Below the pieces are notes generated by a model. That model worked only from the letters and a program-made list of their open reading frames with translations. It was not told where the DNA came from and did no database searches. The translations under genes and the position numbers were made by a program. A DNA stretch of 46,885 bases, taken from positions 1 through 46,885 of the forward strand of contig JAFGLN010000067.1 in NCBI GenBank assembly GCA_016928025.1, given 5' to 3'. Shown in pieces: positions 1 to 6,568 of this stretch. Position 1 is the first letter of the stretch; each line of letters starts with the position of its first letter. The stretch is from Deltaproteobacteria bacterium (lineage in GTDB: Bacteria > Desulfobacterota > Syntrophia > Syntrophales > JAFGHS01).

Positions 1-88
1 ATCGTCCCAGAAAGTGCCTCAACTACCAGACTCCATATGAGGTCTTTTCTTTAGCTAAAAGTGGTGCACTTTGAACTGGAATTCACCC
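1..88 (+). mobile_element. Right end of an IS30-family insertion sequence (partial)
   Basis: The window opens inside the 3' end of a transposase gene and its terminal inverted repeat. After the transposase stop at 72-74 the sequence passes through TTTGAACTGGAATTCACC, which resembles the ends of IS30-type elements as I remember them. The element boundary at about 88 is my estimate, because the other inverted repeat and the target duplication lie outside the window. The next gene's stop codon is only about 8 bp away. Confidence 0.6.
3..74 (+). CDS. IS30-family transposase, C-terminal fragment (cut by window edge)
   Basis: Frame 3 encodes 23 residues, starting RPRKCLNYQTPYEVF and ending KSGAL before TGA at 72-74. 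The pattern N/RPRKxLxxxTPxEVF is the characteristic C-terminal tail of IS30-family DDE transposases. The catalytic DDE core must lie to the left of the window. I cannot tell whether the full gene is intact. Family assignment is from motif memory, on few residues. Confidence 0.6.
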   Translation, partial: RPRKCLNYQTPYEVFSLAKSGAL

Positions 89-95
89 TTTCAAG

Positions 96-296
96 CTATG
101 CAAGTTCAGAAGTTTCAAAAAATCTTTGAAGTCTGGATGTAACTCTATCTTCGCCATAAATCATCCTTCTATTAATCTCGACCGCCTCAATTCGTTCAAC
201 CGGAGTTTTTGAAATCCAATATTCCTTTTCTTCTTCCAAATCATCTAAAGAGGTCACTTTCACGATTCTTTTATCCAAGCTCGGAAGATCATCCAT
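96..296 (-). CDS. Small acidic protein, possible first gene of a nucleotidyltransferase-type pair
   Basis: The gene encodes 66 residues with a good ribosome binding site (AAAGGAT, 7 nt before ATG). The core pattern YWxSKTPxERIEAVExxRR and the later YGED/RLQRFFE are typical of small proteins that I recall preceding DUF6036/AbiEii-like nucleotidyltransferase genes. That link is from memory, not a search. Here the stop codon lies about 8 bp from the end of an IS30-type element, so any downstream partner has been displaced or lost from this strand. The protein is charged, has no signal peptide or membrane segment, and looks full length. Its function is unknown; antitoxin-like is a guess. Confidence 0.65.
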   Translation of the reverse strand: MDDLPSLDKRIVKVTSLDDLEEEKEYWISKTPVERIEAVEINRRMIYGEDRVTSRLQRFFETSELA

Positions 297-725
297 ATCA
301 TCGATCCTTTTAATTATTATTTTGCCGCATAATTAATTCACCAAGCAGTTTTTGGTTAAATTTTGTGCAATCCTACTTTATTTCTTAGAAAGAGAAAAGA
401 GATAATTCCTCATAAAATCAACAATATTCAAATATTAACCTTCAGTATCCGGTGCATATGAAGGGTAAAAATCTTGCGGGTAAAATGTGGGGAAAAATGG
501 CAGGGGTTCACAATGAATGCTACTTAAAATGATGTCGGAGCAGCCGCATTATCGAAATCAACCGTAAAAGAAGGATGAATGACTACCGACGGCAAGGGCG
601 TTTTTTCATCTTGATTATTGTGTGCTATAAAAGTAAAGAAATCATCGCGGACCGCGATCGACCGGGCAATACTTGAAAAAAATTGCTGTGAAAATTTAAT
701 ATCTTAATATGGAAGGAGAAGCAAA
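297..725. other. Intergenic region between divergent small gene and nitroreductase
   Basis: This 429-bp AT-rich stretch holds the start regions of two divergent genes. I see no gene that I would defend. A 33-codon frame at 575-676 starts directly against its purine run and is not convincing. The only clear structure is a 15-bp palindrome at 644-658, listed separately. Confidence 0.5.
644..658. promoter_or_regulatory. 15-bp palindrome upstream of the nitroreductase gene
   Basis: The sequence ATCGCGG-A-CCGCGAT is a perfect palindrome with 7-bp arms and a 1-nt centre, 67 bp before the nitroreductase start. It stands out as GC-rich within an AT-rich leader. The size suits an operator for a dimeric regulator. 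No regulator gene is adjacent, so its role is inferred only from symmetry and position. Confidence 0.35.
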
Positions 726-1298
726 ATGGATTATGCGGAATTGTTAATAAAGCGCCGCTCTATCAGAGATTACGAAGAGAAGGCCGTACCGTTGGACGTC
801 GTCAAAGATATCATCAACGACAGCATCAAGGCTCCGAATGCCGGCAACAGGCAGATCTGGAGTTTTATGATCATCAACGACAAAAATCTGCTGAAGAAAA
901 TATCCGATTCCAATAAAAACGCCATCTTGAGAGGCATTGAACGCAACCCGAATTCTCCGATGAAAGTCTATGAAGAAAGGCTCCGGGATGAAACCTACAA
1001 CGTTTTTTACAATGCGCCCTGCGCCGTTTTCATCATAGGCCCGGCTAAAGCGCCCACGACGGCGGTGGATTGCGCCTTGGTTGCCTCTTATTTTATGCTG
1101 GCTGCTACAGAGCGCGGCTTGGGAACATGCTGGTCCGCCCAGGGCGGCCTGATCCGCGATCCGGATATCATGAAAGAACTGGGCGTACCGGAAAACCAGG
1201 AAATCATTGCACCCATTTTGCTGGGTTATCCCCAAAGCATACCGCCGATGCCGGACAGAAAAGAAGCCAACATCATCAAGATACATGGAGTCGAATAA
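726..1298 (+). CDS. Nitroreductase family protein (FMN-dependent)
   Basis: The 190-residue product is a nitroreductase-fold oxidoreductase that would bind FMN and transfer hydride from NAD(P)H to nitro, quinone or similar acceptors in the cytoplasm. The N-terminal IKRRSIRDYEEKAVP segment is the usual FMN phosphate-binding start of the family. The APNAGNRQIW stretch (about 37-46) and ATERGLGTCW (about 127-136) are the other family signatures. Length matches compact nitroreductases. The start is supported by GGAAGGAG 6-8 nt upstream. It is monocistronic, with a 10-bp hairpin about 60 bp downstream. The physiological substrate cannot be read from the sequence. Confidence 0.9.
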   Translation: MDYAELLIKRRSIRDYEEKAVPLDVVKDIINDSIKAPNAGNRQIWSFMIINDKNLLKKISDSNKNAILRGIERNPNSPMKVYEERLRDETYNVFYNAPCAVFIIGPAKAPTTAVDCALVASYFMLAATERGLGTCWSAQGGLIRDPDIMKELGVPENQEIIAPILLGYPQSIPPMPDRKEANIIKIHGVE

Positions 1299-1358
1299 GC
1301 CGTTCCTCTCCGATGCCGCGCTATATGAGGTGTTTTTTACCTATCGCAGAAAGTATGA

Positions 1359-1390
1359 CTGAACCGGCTGAATCTTCAATGCCGGTTCAG
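1359..1390 (+). terminator. Hairpin downstream of the nitroreductase gene, terminator-like
   Basis: CTGAACCGGC at 1359-1368 pairs perfectly with GCCGGTTCAG at 1381-1390 across a 12-nt loop. No T tract follows, so it is not a classic intrinsic terminator; it could end transcription weakly or protect the 3' end. Confidence 0.4.
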
Positions 1391-1415
1391 ACGGGTCTTG
1401 ATCCGCATGACGCTG

Positions 1416-1534
1416 ATCCATGAAGACGGTTTGAAGCGTTGGCAGTTGGCTGACAGGGGCTTTAACGAGCGGGACGGTCTTTTTCTACCAAACGGGATTT
1501 TCGCCGCCGGATATCAAGCGCCGTCTTCATGGAT
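1416..1534. repeat. 14-bp perfect inverted repeat bounding about 91 bp
   Basis: ATCCATGAAGACGG at 1416-1429 is the exact reverse complement of CCGTCTTCATGGAT at 1521-1534. The enclosed 91 bp has no recognisable gene. A frame at 1407-1553 (48 codons) is open but lacks a ribosome binding site. The arrangement could be the ends of a very small mobile element or a large cruciform. I do not recognise the family. Confidence 0.4.
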
Positions 1535-1566
1535 TCCCGGTAATGCTTTATGACATGAAGATCTAC

Positions 1567-2034
1567 TTAATCCGCAATGCCGAAGGTATTCCAGAATTCC
1601 AGAAACTGCTTTTGGGCCTTCTCGAATTCCCTTTGGGCCTCCAATAAGTTTTCTTGATTCATCTCCCCCGCCTTCGCTTTTTTCTGCGCCAGTTCATACG
1701 TCAACTTCTTGACGAGATATTCCTGCTTTAATATGGTTCCTTTAATGGCTTCCACATGATTGACGAATCCCAGATTCTGTTCTTCCCAGCCGGTATTCCC
1801 TATGTCACGCAATCTTTTTTGGGATATTTTACCGGCGGCCTCAGCGGTGAGTTTTTTAAAGCTTTCCAGGGCGGATTGAATCCGGGCCAAATACGCCAGC
1901 GACCGTTCGGACGATAACCGTTCATTATAGGTCGTATCGGCCGCTTCGTCGGGATGCACGGATTTCAAAACAATATCACCGTACGCGGAAAAACTGACGG
2001 CCATGATGAAAGAAATGATTAATGCCCGCAACAT
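1567..2034 (-). CDS. Small exported coiled-coil protein, unrecognised
   Basis: The product is 155 residues. It begins MLRALIISFIMAVSFSAYGD, a short signal peptide probably cleaved near residue 18, so it should be periplasmic. The rest is strongly helical and charged. The stretch from about residue 85 to 145 (LKQEYLVKKLTYELAQKKA, then EFEKAQKQFLEFW) looks like a coiled coil. I chose the start at 2034 because GGGGAT lies 5 nt upstream and because the longer open frame would run back through the acyl-CoA dehydrogenase gene. It follows that gene by 32 bp on the same strand, so they may share a transcript. Family unknown to me. Confidence 0.7.
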   Translation of the reverse strand: MLRALIISFIMAVSFSAYGDIVLKSVHPDEAADTTYNERLSSERSLAYLARIQSALESFKKLTAEAAGKISQKRLRDIGNTGWEEQNLGFVNHVEAIKGTILKQEYLVKKLTYELAQKKAKAGEMNQENLLEAQREFEKAQKQFLEFWNTFGIAD

Positions 2035-2066
2035 ACTGATCCCCCATGACATGTCGCATAAAAATG

Positions 2067-3215
2067 TTACCGCTGCCCCAGGAGCTTCCTTGCCACGACG
2101 ACCCGCTGGATTTCGTTGGTGCCTTCGTAGATCTGGCAGATCTTCGCGTCGCGCATGTGGCGCTCCGCCGGGTATTCCTTCGTGTAGCCGTAGCCGCCAT
2201 AGATCTGGACGCACTCGATGGCCGCTTTCATGGCCACATCGGAAGCGTAGTATTTGGACATGGCCGACTGCATCTCGAAATCATGGCCGTTGTCTTCCAT
2301 CCAGGCCGCCCGCAGAAGGAGCAGCTCGGCGGCGTCGAGTTCCGTCGCCATGTCGGCCAGCTTGAACTGGATGATCTGGTTGGACGCGATGGGCTTTCCG
2401 AACTGGACCCGCTCCTTAGCGTAGGCCGTCGCGTCCTCCAGGCAGGCCCGGCCGATGCCGCAGGCCTGGGCGCCGATGCCGATACGCCCGGCGTTCAATC
2501 CCGCCATCATCTGCTGGAATCCCTGCCCCGGCTTGCCCAGGAGGTTTTCCGCCGGTACTTCGGCGTCTTCAAACACCAGCTCCGACGTTCCCGAAGCGAG
2601 AATGCCGAGCTTTTCTTCGATTTTGCCCACCCGGAAGCCGGGCGTTTCCTTGAGATCGACGATGAGGTTGATGACGCCTTTGTAGCCGATTGATGTATCG
2701 GTGGTTGCCGCCAGGACGCAGTAACGGGCCACGTTGCCGCTGGTGATGAACGTCTTCGTGCCGTTGACGATGTACTTGTCTCCTTTGAGTTGGGCCTTGC
2801 AGCGCAGGGCCGCCGCATCGGAGCCGGCTCCGGCTTCCGTCAGGGCGTAGCAGCCTTCGACCTCGCCCGATGCGACCGGCGTGAGAAATTTCAATTTCTG
2901 CTCATGGGTCCCGTAGGTCTTCACGGGGTGGCCGTAAAGGGTGTTGTTGACCGACACGATGACACCGCAACTGGCGCAGGCCTTGGAGATCTCGATCATG
3001 GCCATGACGTAGGTGACGTTGTCCATGCCGGCGCCGCCGTATTCCGTGGGAACGGCGATGCCCATGATCCCCATGGCGCCGAGCTTTCGGCAGATCTCCT
3101 CCGGGTGCCGGTGCGTCCGGTCCAGTTCCGCCGCGATCGTTTTGATCTCCGCCTCGGCGAATTTCCGGACCATGTCCCGGACCATCGTTTGTTCTTCTGT
3201 GGGTGCAAAATTCAT
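2067..3215 (-). CDS. Acyl-CoA dehydrogenase
   Basis: The 382-residue protein is a normal-length FAD-dependent acyl-CoA dehydrogenase that oxidises an acyl-CoA to the 2-enoyl-CoA and passes electrons to an electron-transfer flavoprotein. YALTEAGAGSDA (about 123-134) and FITSGNVA (about 157-164) are the family FAD and substrate signatures. The C-terminal YGGYGYTKEYPAERHMRDAK precedes IYEGTNEIQ, placing the catalytic base at Glu364, as in short-chain and butyryl-CoA dehydrogenases. AGGAGG lies 6 nt before ATG. Upstream on the same strand is the stub of an SDR gene, so this was probably the second gene of a fatty-acid or aromatic-acid operon. Chain-length specificity is not readable. Confidence 0.95.
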   Translation of the reverse strand: MNFAPTEEQTMVRDMVRKFAEAEIKTIAAELDRTHRHPEEICRKLGAMGIMGIAVPTEYGGAGMDNVTYVMAMIEISKACASCGVIVSVNNTLYGHPVKTYGTHEQKLKFLTPVASGEVEGCYALTEAGAGSDAAALRCKAQLKGDKYIVNGTKTFITSGNVARYCVLAATTDTSIGYKGVINLIVDLKETPGFRVGKIEEKLGILASGTSELVFEDAEVPAENLLGKPGQGFQQMMAGLNAGRIGIGAQACGIGRACLEDATAYAKERVQFGKPIASNQIIQFKLADMATELDAAELLLLRAAWMEDNGHDFEMQSAMSKYYASDVAMKAAIECVQIYGGYGYTKEYPAERHMRDAKICQIYEGTNEIQRVVVARKLLGQR

Positions 3216-3303
3216 GATCAGCCTCCTATCATGTCAATGCAAATAATATTATTGTCGATTGAGAGGGCAGCCCCTCACACATGCCAAACAGGCAAGCCGG
3301 TAG

Positions 3304-3474
3304 TCATGGCCTGCCGTGTTGATGACGCGCTTTCCCGGCCGCTCCTGACAGGGTCATGACCATCGTTGCTCCGGCGTCGGCACAGCCCTCCGCGATACCT
3401 TTGCCGATGCCGCGGCCTCCTCCGGTGATAATGGTCATTTTCCCCTGAAGGGAAAAGCGAGACAGATCAAACAT
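3304..3474 (-). pseudogene. Truncated short-chain dehydrogenase/reductase (N-terminal stub)
   Basis: A perfect GGAGGT ribosome binding site precedes ATG at 3474. The frame reads MFDLSRFSLQGKMTIITGG followed by GRGIGKGIAEGCADAGA, which is the Rossmann TGGGRGIGKG cofactor loop and first helix of an SDR. After about residue 40 the similarity stops and the frame ends at TGA 3304-3306, giving 56 residues instead of about 250. The catalytic Ser-Tyr-Lys region is missing. The stub sits 88 bp upstream of the acyl-CoA dehydrogenase start, so a deletion probably removed most of an SDR gene while leaving its start signals. These may still drive the downstream gene. Confidence 0.8.
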
Positions 3475-3628
3475 GTTACACCTCCAACCCGATGGATGTT
3501 ATCGATTATCCCTCATTTTGATGATCACCGTCATGGATGGTTCTCCGTCGCGACTTATTTTTTATAGCACAATACCGGAGAATCCAAACAGGATTTTCTC
3601 CGCCCTTTTATTGTTTTTAGGCCCCCGT

Positions 3629-3738
3629 TTACGCTTCAAATAAGCCTTGAGACGCAACAATCCGGTAGCCGAAATCCATTTCTTTTTTCTGCAGGAGCCG
3701 GCCGTAATGGATAAAGGTTTTTTTCTTTAATTTTTTGC
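3629..3738 (-). other. Possible out-of-frame C-terminal extension of the Fe-S/CCG gene
   Basis: Immediately after the stop codon of the Fe-S protein the next frame continues with a coding-looking stretch: KTFIHYGRLLQKKEMDFGY, then RIVASQGLFEA and TAA at 3629-3631. The upstream gene ends in an A6 run just before its TAA. One extra A would join the two frames and add about 35 residues. The segment could be an extension lost by an indel, a slippage site, a sequencing error, or chance. Confidence 0.3.
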
Positions 3739-4755
3739 CGGCCAGGGAATTTCTCCCAGGGCGATGCGGCACAGATCGGTAATAAAAATTTTGGATAGCC
3801 CCATCTGTGATGTCGGTCTCCGCATCACGGCGTCACAGAATGGACAGATGGTAATTATGGCATCGGCCCCGCAATTAATGGCGTCTTTGACGTTCTTTTC
3901 CTGGATCTCAATGGCTAAGGTCCTGTTGGTGTTCAAAATCGGCAGACTGCAGCAGAGGGCGTTCTCTTTTTCGTATTGCCGGGGTGGACGTTCCACGCCG
4001 ATGAGACTGAATATTTCGTCCAGCCAGGCATCCTGCTCCGGCAGCCATCGGGTGGCGCAGTTGGCTTGGTAGGCGACTTTTCTATTCAGCTTCATGATGC
4101 GGTCCGGGTGACTTTTCAAGTAATCCAGCAAGTGCTCGAAGAGGTGCTTGTATTTAAAGGGCACCGCGATACCCAGTTCTTTGGCCTTGACATGGGCCAG
4201 CGCATAGCCTTCGTTGTGCAGGTAAACGATGTCTTTGTCCAATTCAGCCAGTTTGCCGATTACCCGTCCCGCGTATTTTTCGACGAAGCTTACGCCCCCC
4301 ATATGCACACAGCCGGTCAATGACATGTATTCGGGTCCTCTGACGACGGTCATTCCTTTAAACAGATCGCTGTCCAGAGTACCTTCCGGGAAATGGCTGT
4401 ACTCAAAGGAATCGAACGATAAAACGGGTTTGTCCGGATCTCCCGGTATCCGTTCCACCGGGGCGCCTCGTCCCTCGAGCCCCTGGGCTAAATGGTCACG
4501 CTGAGGTATGGCATTTCTGACCAGGGGCGCGGTTCCGAACGCTTCCTGCATTTTAAAGACCAGATCGGAAGGATCGGCGCCGGTCGGGCAGAAATCATTG
4601 CAGGCAACACAAGTGATGCAGTGGTTTAGGATGTCCGCCTCTTTCCCTTCGGCGAGAAGCTTGATTTCCGTAACCGCTTTGTCCCGGTCATAATTAACAT
4701 AGCGGCATTGAACGAGGCAGTCTCCGCAAAAATCGCATTTTGAAGCATCCCACAT
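3727..4755 (-). CDS. HdrD/GlpC-like (Fe-S)-binding protein with CCG domain
   Basis: The 342-residue protein has two 4Fe-4S motifs near the N terminus (Cys7, 10, 13, 17 and Cys46, 49, 52, 56). A C-terminal cysteine-rich CCG motif follows: Cys233, then Cys268-Cys269, then Cys304-x2-Cys307, with 34 residues in each gap. This is the layout of HdrD, GlpC and related electron-transfer subunits, where the CCG motif can hold a non-cubane Fe-S cluster for disulfide or quinone redox chemistry. The first CCG repeat, around residues 145-200, is degenerate, with one Cys in TGCVHMGG and no CxxC. It is likely a cytoplasmic electron carrier partner for a dehydrogenase. AGGAGG precedes ATG. It is divergent from the phosphatidyltransferase gene. 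The exact partner is unknown. Confidence 0.85.
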   Translation of the reverse strand: MWDASKCDFCGDCLVQCRYVNYDRDKAVTEIKLLAEGKEADILNHCITCVACNDFCPTGADPSDLVFKMQEAFGTAPLVRNAIPQRDHLAQGLEGRGAPVERIPGDPDKPVLSFDSFEYSHFPEGTLDSDLFKGMTVVRGPEYMSLTGCVHMGGVSFVEKYAGRVIGKLAELDKDIVYLHNEGYALAHVKAKELGIAVPFKYKHLFEHLLDYLKSHPDRIMKLNRKVAYQANCATRWLPEQDAWLDEIFSLIGVERPPRQYEKENALCCSLPILNTNRTLAIEIQEKNVKDAINCGADAIITICPFCDAVMRRPTSQMGLSKIFITDLCRIALGEIPWPAKN

Positions 4756-5059
4756 AATGAACCTCCTTTAATGGCACGAAAAAGATTTATCAGGGTGAGG
4801 GGGCGGCAGACCGCCAAGTGTATGGATGTAACCGAAAAACCCCCACGTACTGAACATTCATCGTTTGGACCGTTATAGATATTACCGATTTTGAAGGATA
4901 CTATGCAAAAATTTGTCCTTAAAATCAAGAGCTACACAACAGGCGCTAAACATTTTTGGAAAAGACGAAAAAAATGGTTATTTTACATATCCGGCGCCTC
5001 TGATTGCAAAGGGGTTTATTTTATGATAATTTTCCCCGGTAAAAAGTCGAAGAGGCAAA
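4756..5059. other. Divergent intergenic region between Fe-S protein and phosphatidyltransferase
   Basis: This 304-bp region must hold promoters for both divergent genes. I see no gene, RNA fold or strong inverted repeat in it. The one promoter-like element is listed separately at 5000-5027. Confidence 0.5.
5000..5027 (+). promoter_or_regulatory. Weak sigma-70-like promoter candidate for the phosphatidyltransferase gene
   Basis: TATGAT at 5022-5027 matches five of six -10 positions. CTGATT at 5000-5005 is a poor -35, 16 bp away. The site lies 33 bp before the start codon. It is read by eye only. Confidence 0.25.
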
Positions 5060-6532
5060 ATGGACGCGATCCCAACCACCAAACTTCTTGATAGAACGAC
5101 CACCATCCTGGTGTATGGCCGGCCCGTGCTGGTTTTCGGCGGTGTGGTGTGCGCCCTGACGGTCATGTGGACCCGCGATCCCTGGGTTTACACCCTGGGT
5201 GTTTCCTTTTTGCTGGTGTCCATGATTTTCGATTTGATCGACGGCTGGTTCGCCGCACGTTTCCGGCCCGGTGCGCACTTGGCGCCGCTGGCGGACCGGA
5301 TCATGGATAAGATGGTCTATTCCATTATTTTTCCGGTGATTGCCGTGGGTGTCATGTGGCGGATGATTGGTTCCCATCCCTCCCGTATCCAGTTGTTCCA
5401 TGCCATCTTTGTGCTGATCTTGTGTGTGACGGTGTTGATCAGGGACCATTTTGCCGCGTTCATGCGCGGCTTTGCCCTGCGTCAGGGCAGTGAACCCGAA
5501 TCGGTGGAATTTACCCGCCTGCGAACGGTTGTGGCGGCGCCGGTGAGCGCCCTTCTGTATGCCTATGCTTTCCATATATCTGAAGGGCCTTCGATATGGA
5601 TCTATCAGGGGGTGACCCGGTTGGCCACCCTGCGGTTCAGCACCCTCTTTTTTATCGAAATTGTGTTTCTGATCATCAATTTCGGTTCCATTGCGGCGTA
5701 TTGCCGTAAATATGGAACCTTATGCCTCGATGAGCTCTGTTTCGGCGATCAGGGGCTCAGGCGAAAAATCCTTTCGGTCCTGCCGAATGCGCTGACCGTT
5801 ATGAATGCCGTCATGGGGATGATCGGGGTGTTCTTTGCCGCTCAGGGTCGGTTTCGGGAGATGTATTTTATGATCATCGGGGCGGCGGCATTCGACAAGC
5901 TGGATGGTGCCATCGCCCGCCGCCTGGGTTTGACGGAGCCGCTGCCTGACGAAGCCAACCCCCCCCAGGTCAGTTTGGGTAATCTGATGGATGATCTTGC
6001 CGATGCCGTCAGTTTTTGCATTGCCCCCGCCTGGATTTTTTATATCGCCATGAGCCGTTTCGGTCATCATGAATGGGGCCCTGTTTCCATTGCATGGATC
6101 GCTCTGCTGTATGTTGTTGCGGGCATTGCTCGACTGGTTTATTTTACGATCGATAAACATCCCATCGCCGGTTTTTTTAAAGGGTTACCCTCGCCGGCCG
6201 CCGCGTTGCTGGTTCTTTCTCCCATTGTCGTATACAGCCAATCGGCATCGGCTTTTCCACAATGGACCGGCTTTGGAGGCGATTTTATCGCGGCGCTGAT
6301 GATTTTTTCCGCTCTGGTGATGAATCTCTATCCGGTACATTATATTCACATGGGCCGGGCCATGAGCCGTAATCGCTGGTTGAATCGTCTGTTGATTATG
6401 GGTTTGCTTTTCTTTGCCTTTACGCCCTATTTAGGCCATGTCGCCTTGGCAGGCATGGTCCTGTATGTGTTCTCGCCGCTGTTCACCTGGCGTATCTCAC
6501 CGGCGGAAGCGGCCCGGGAAACGCGGAAATAA
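5060..6532 (+). CDS. Tandem CDP-alcohol phosphatidyltransferase, N-terminal domain degenerate
   Basis: The 490-residue polytopic membrane protein contains two CDP-alcohol phosphatidyltransferase domains. The family motif is DxxDGxxAR...GxxxDxxxD. The second copy is complete: Asp279, Asp282, Gly283, Ala286, Arg287, then Gly307, Asp311, Asp315. It is followed by LADAVSFCIAPAW, which resembles phosphatidylserine synthase type II (PssA). The first copy has Asp58, Asp61, Gly62 and Asp79, but Ala66 replaces Arg and Ala75 replaces the third Asp, often regarded as essential. I infer that only the C-terminal domain is catalytic, making a phospholipid from a CDP-activated lipid, and that the N-terminal one is structural or regulatory. 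A short leader with AGAGG supports the start. It converges on tamB, 36 bp away. Confidence 0.85.
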   Translation: MDAIPTTKLLDRTTTILVYGRPVLVFGGVVCALTVMWTRDPWVYTLGVSFLLVSMIFDLIDGWFAARFRPGAHLAPLADRIMDKMVYSIIFPVIAVGVMWRMIGSHPSRIQLFHAIFVLILCVTVLIRDHFAAFMRGFALRQGSEPESVEFTRLRTVVAAPVSALLYAYAFHISEGPSIWIYQGVTRLATLRFSTLFFIEIVFLIINFGSIAAYCRKYGTLCLDELCFGDQGLRRKILSVLPNALTVMNAVMGMIGVFFAAQGRFREMYFMIIGAAAFDKLDGAIARRLGLTEPLPDEANPPQVSLGNLMDDLADAVSFCIAPAWIFYIAMSRFGHHEWGPVSIAWIALLYVVAGIARLVYFTIDKHPIAGFFKGLPSPAAALLVLSPIVVYSQSASAFPQWTGFGGDFIAALMIFSALVMNLYPVHYIHMGRAMSRNRWLNRLLIMGLLFFAFTPYLGHVALAGMVLYVFSPLFTWRISPAEAARETRK

Positions 6533-6568
6533 AGAATTCCTTGTCAAGATTTACGGACCGATTCCTTT

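Noticed and set aside
575-676. 33-codon frame before the nitroreductase
   Set aside because: The purine run touches the start codon with no spacing, and the frame covers the GC palindrome.
2035-2214. 60-residue N-terminal extension of the small exported protein
   Set aside because: It would be encoded out of frame inside the acyl-CoA dehydrogenase gene and hide the signal peptide; the ATG at 2034 has its own binding site.
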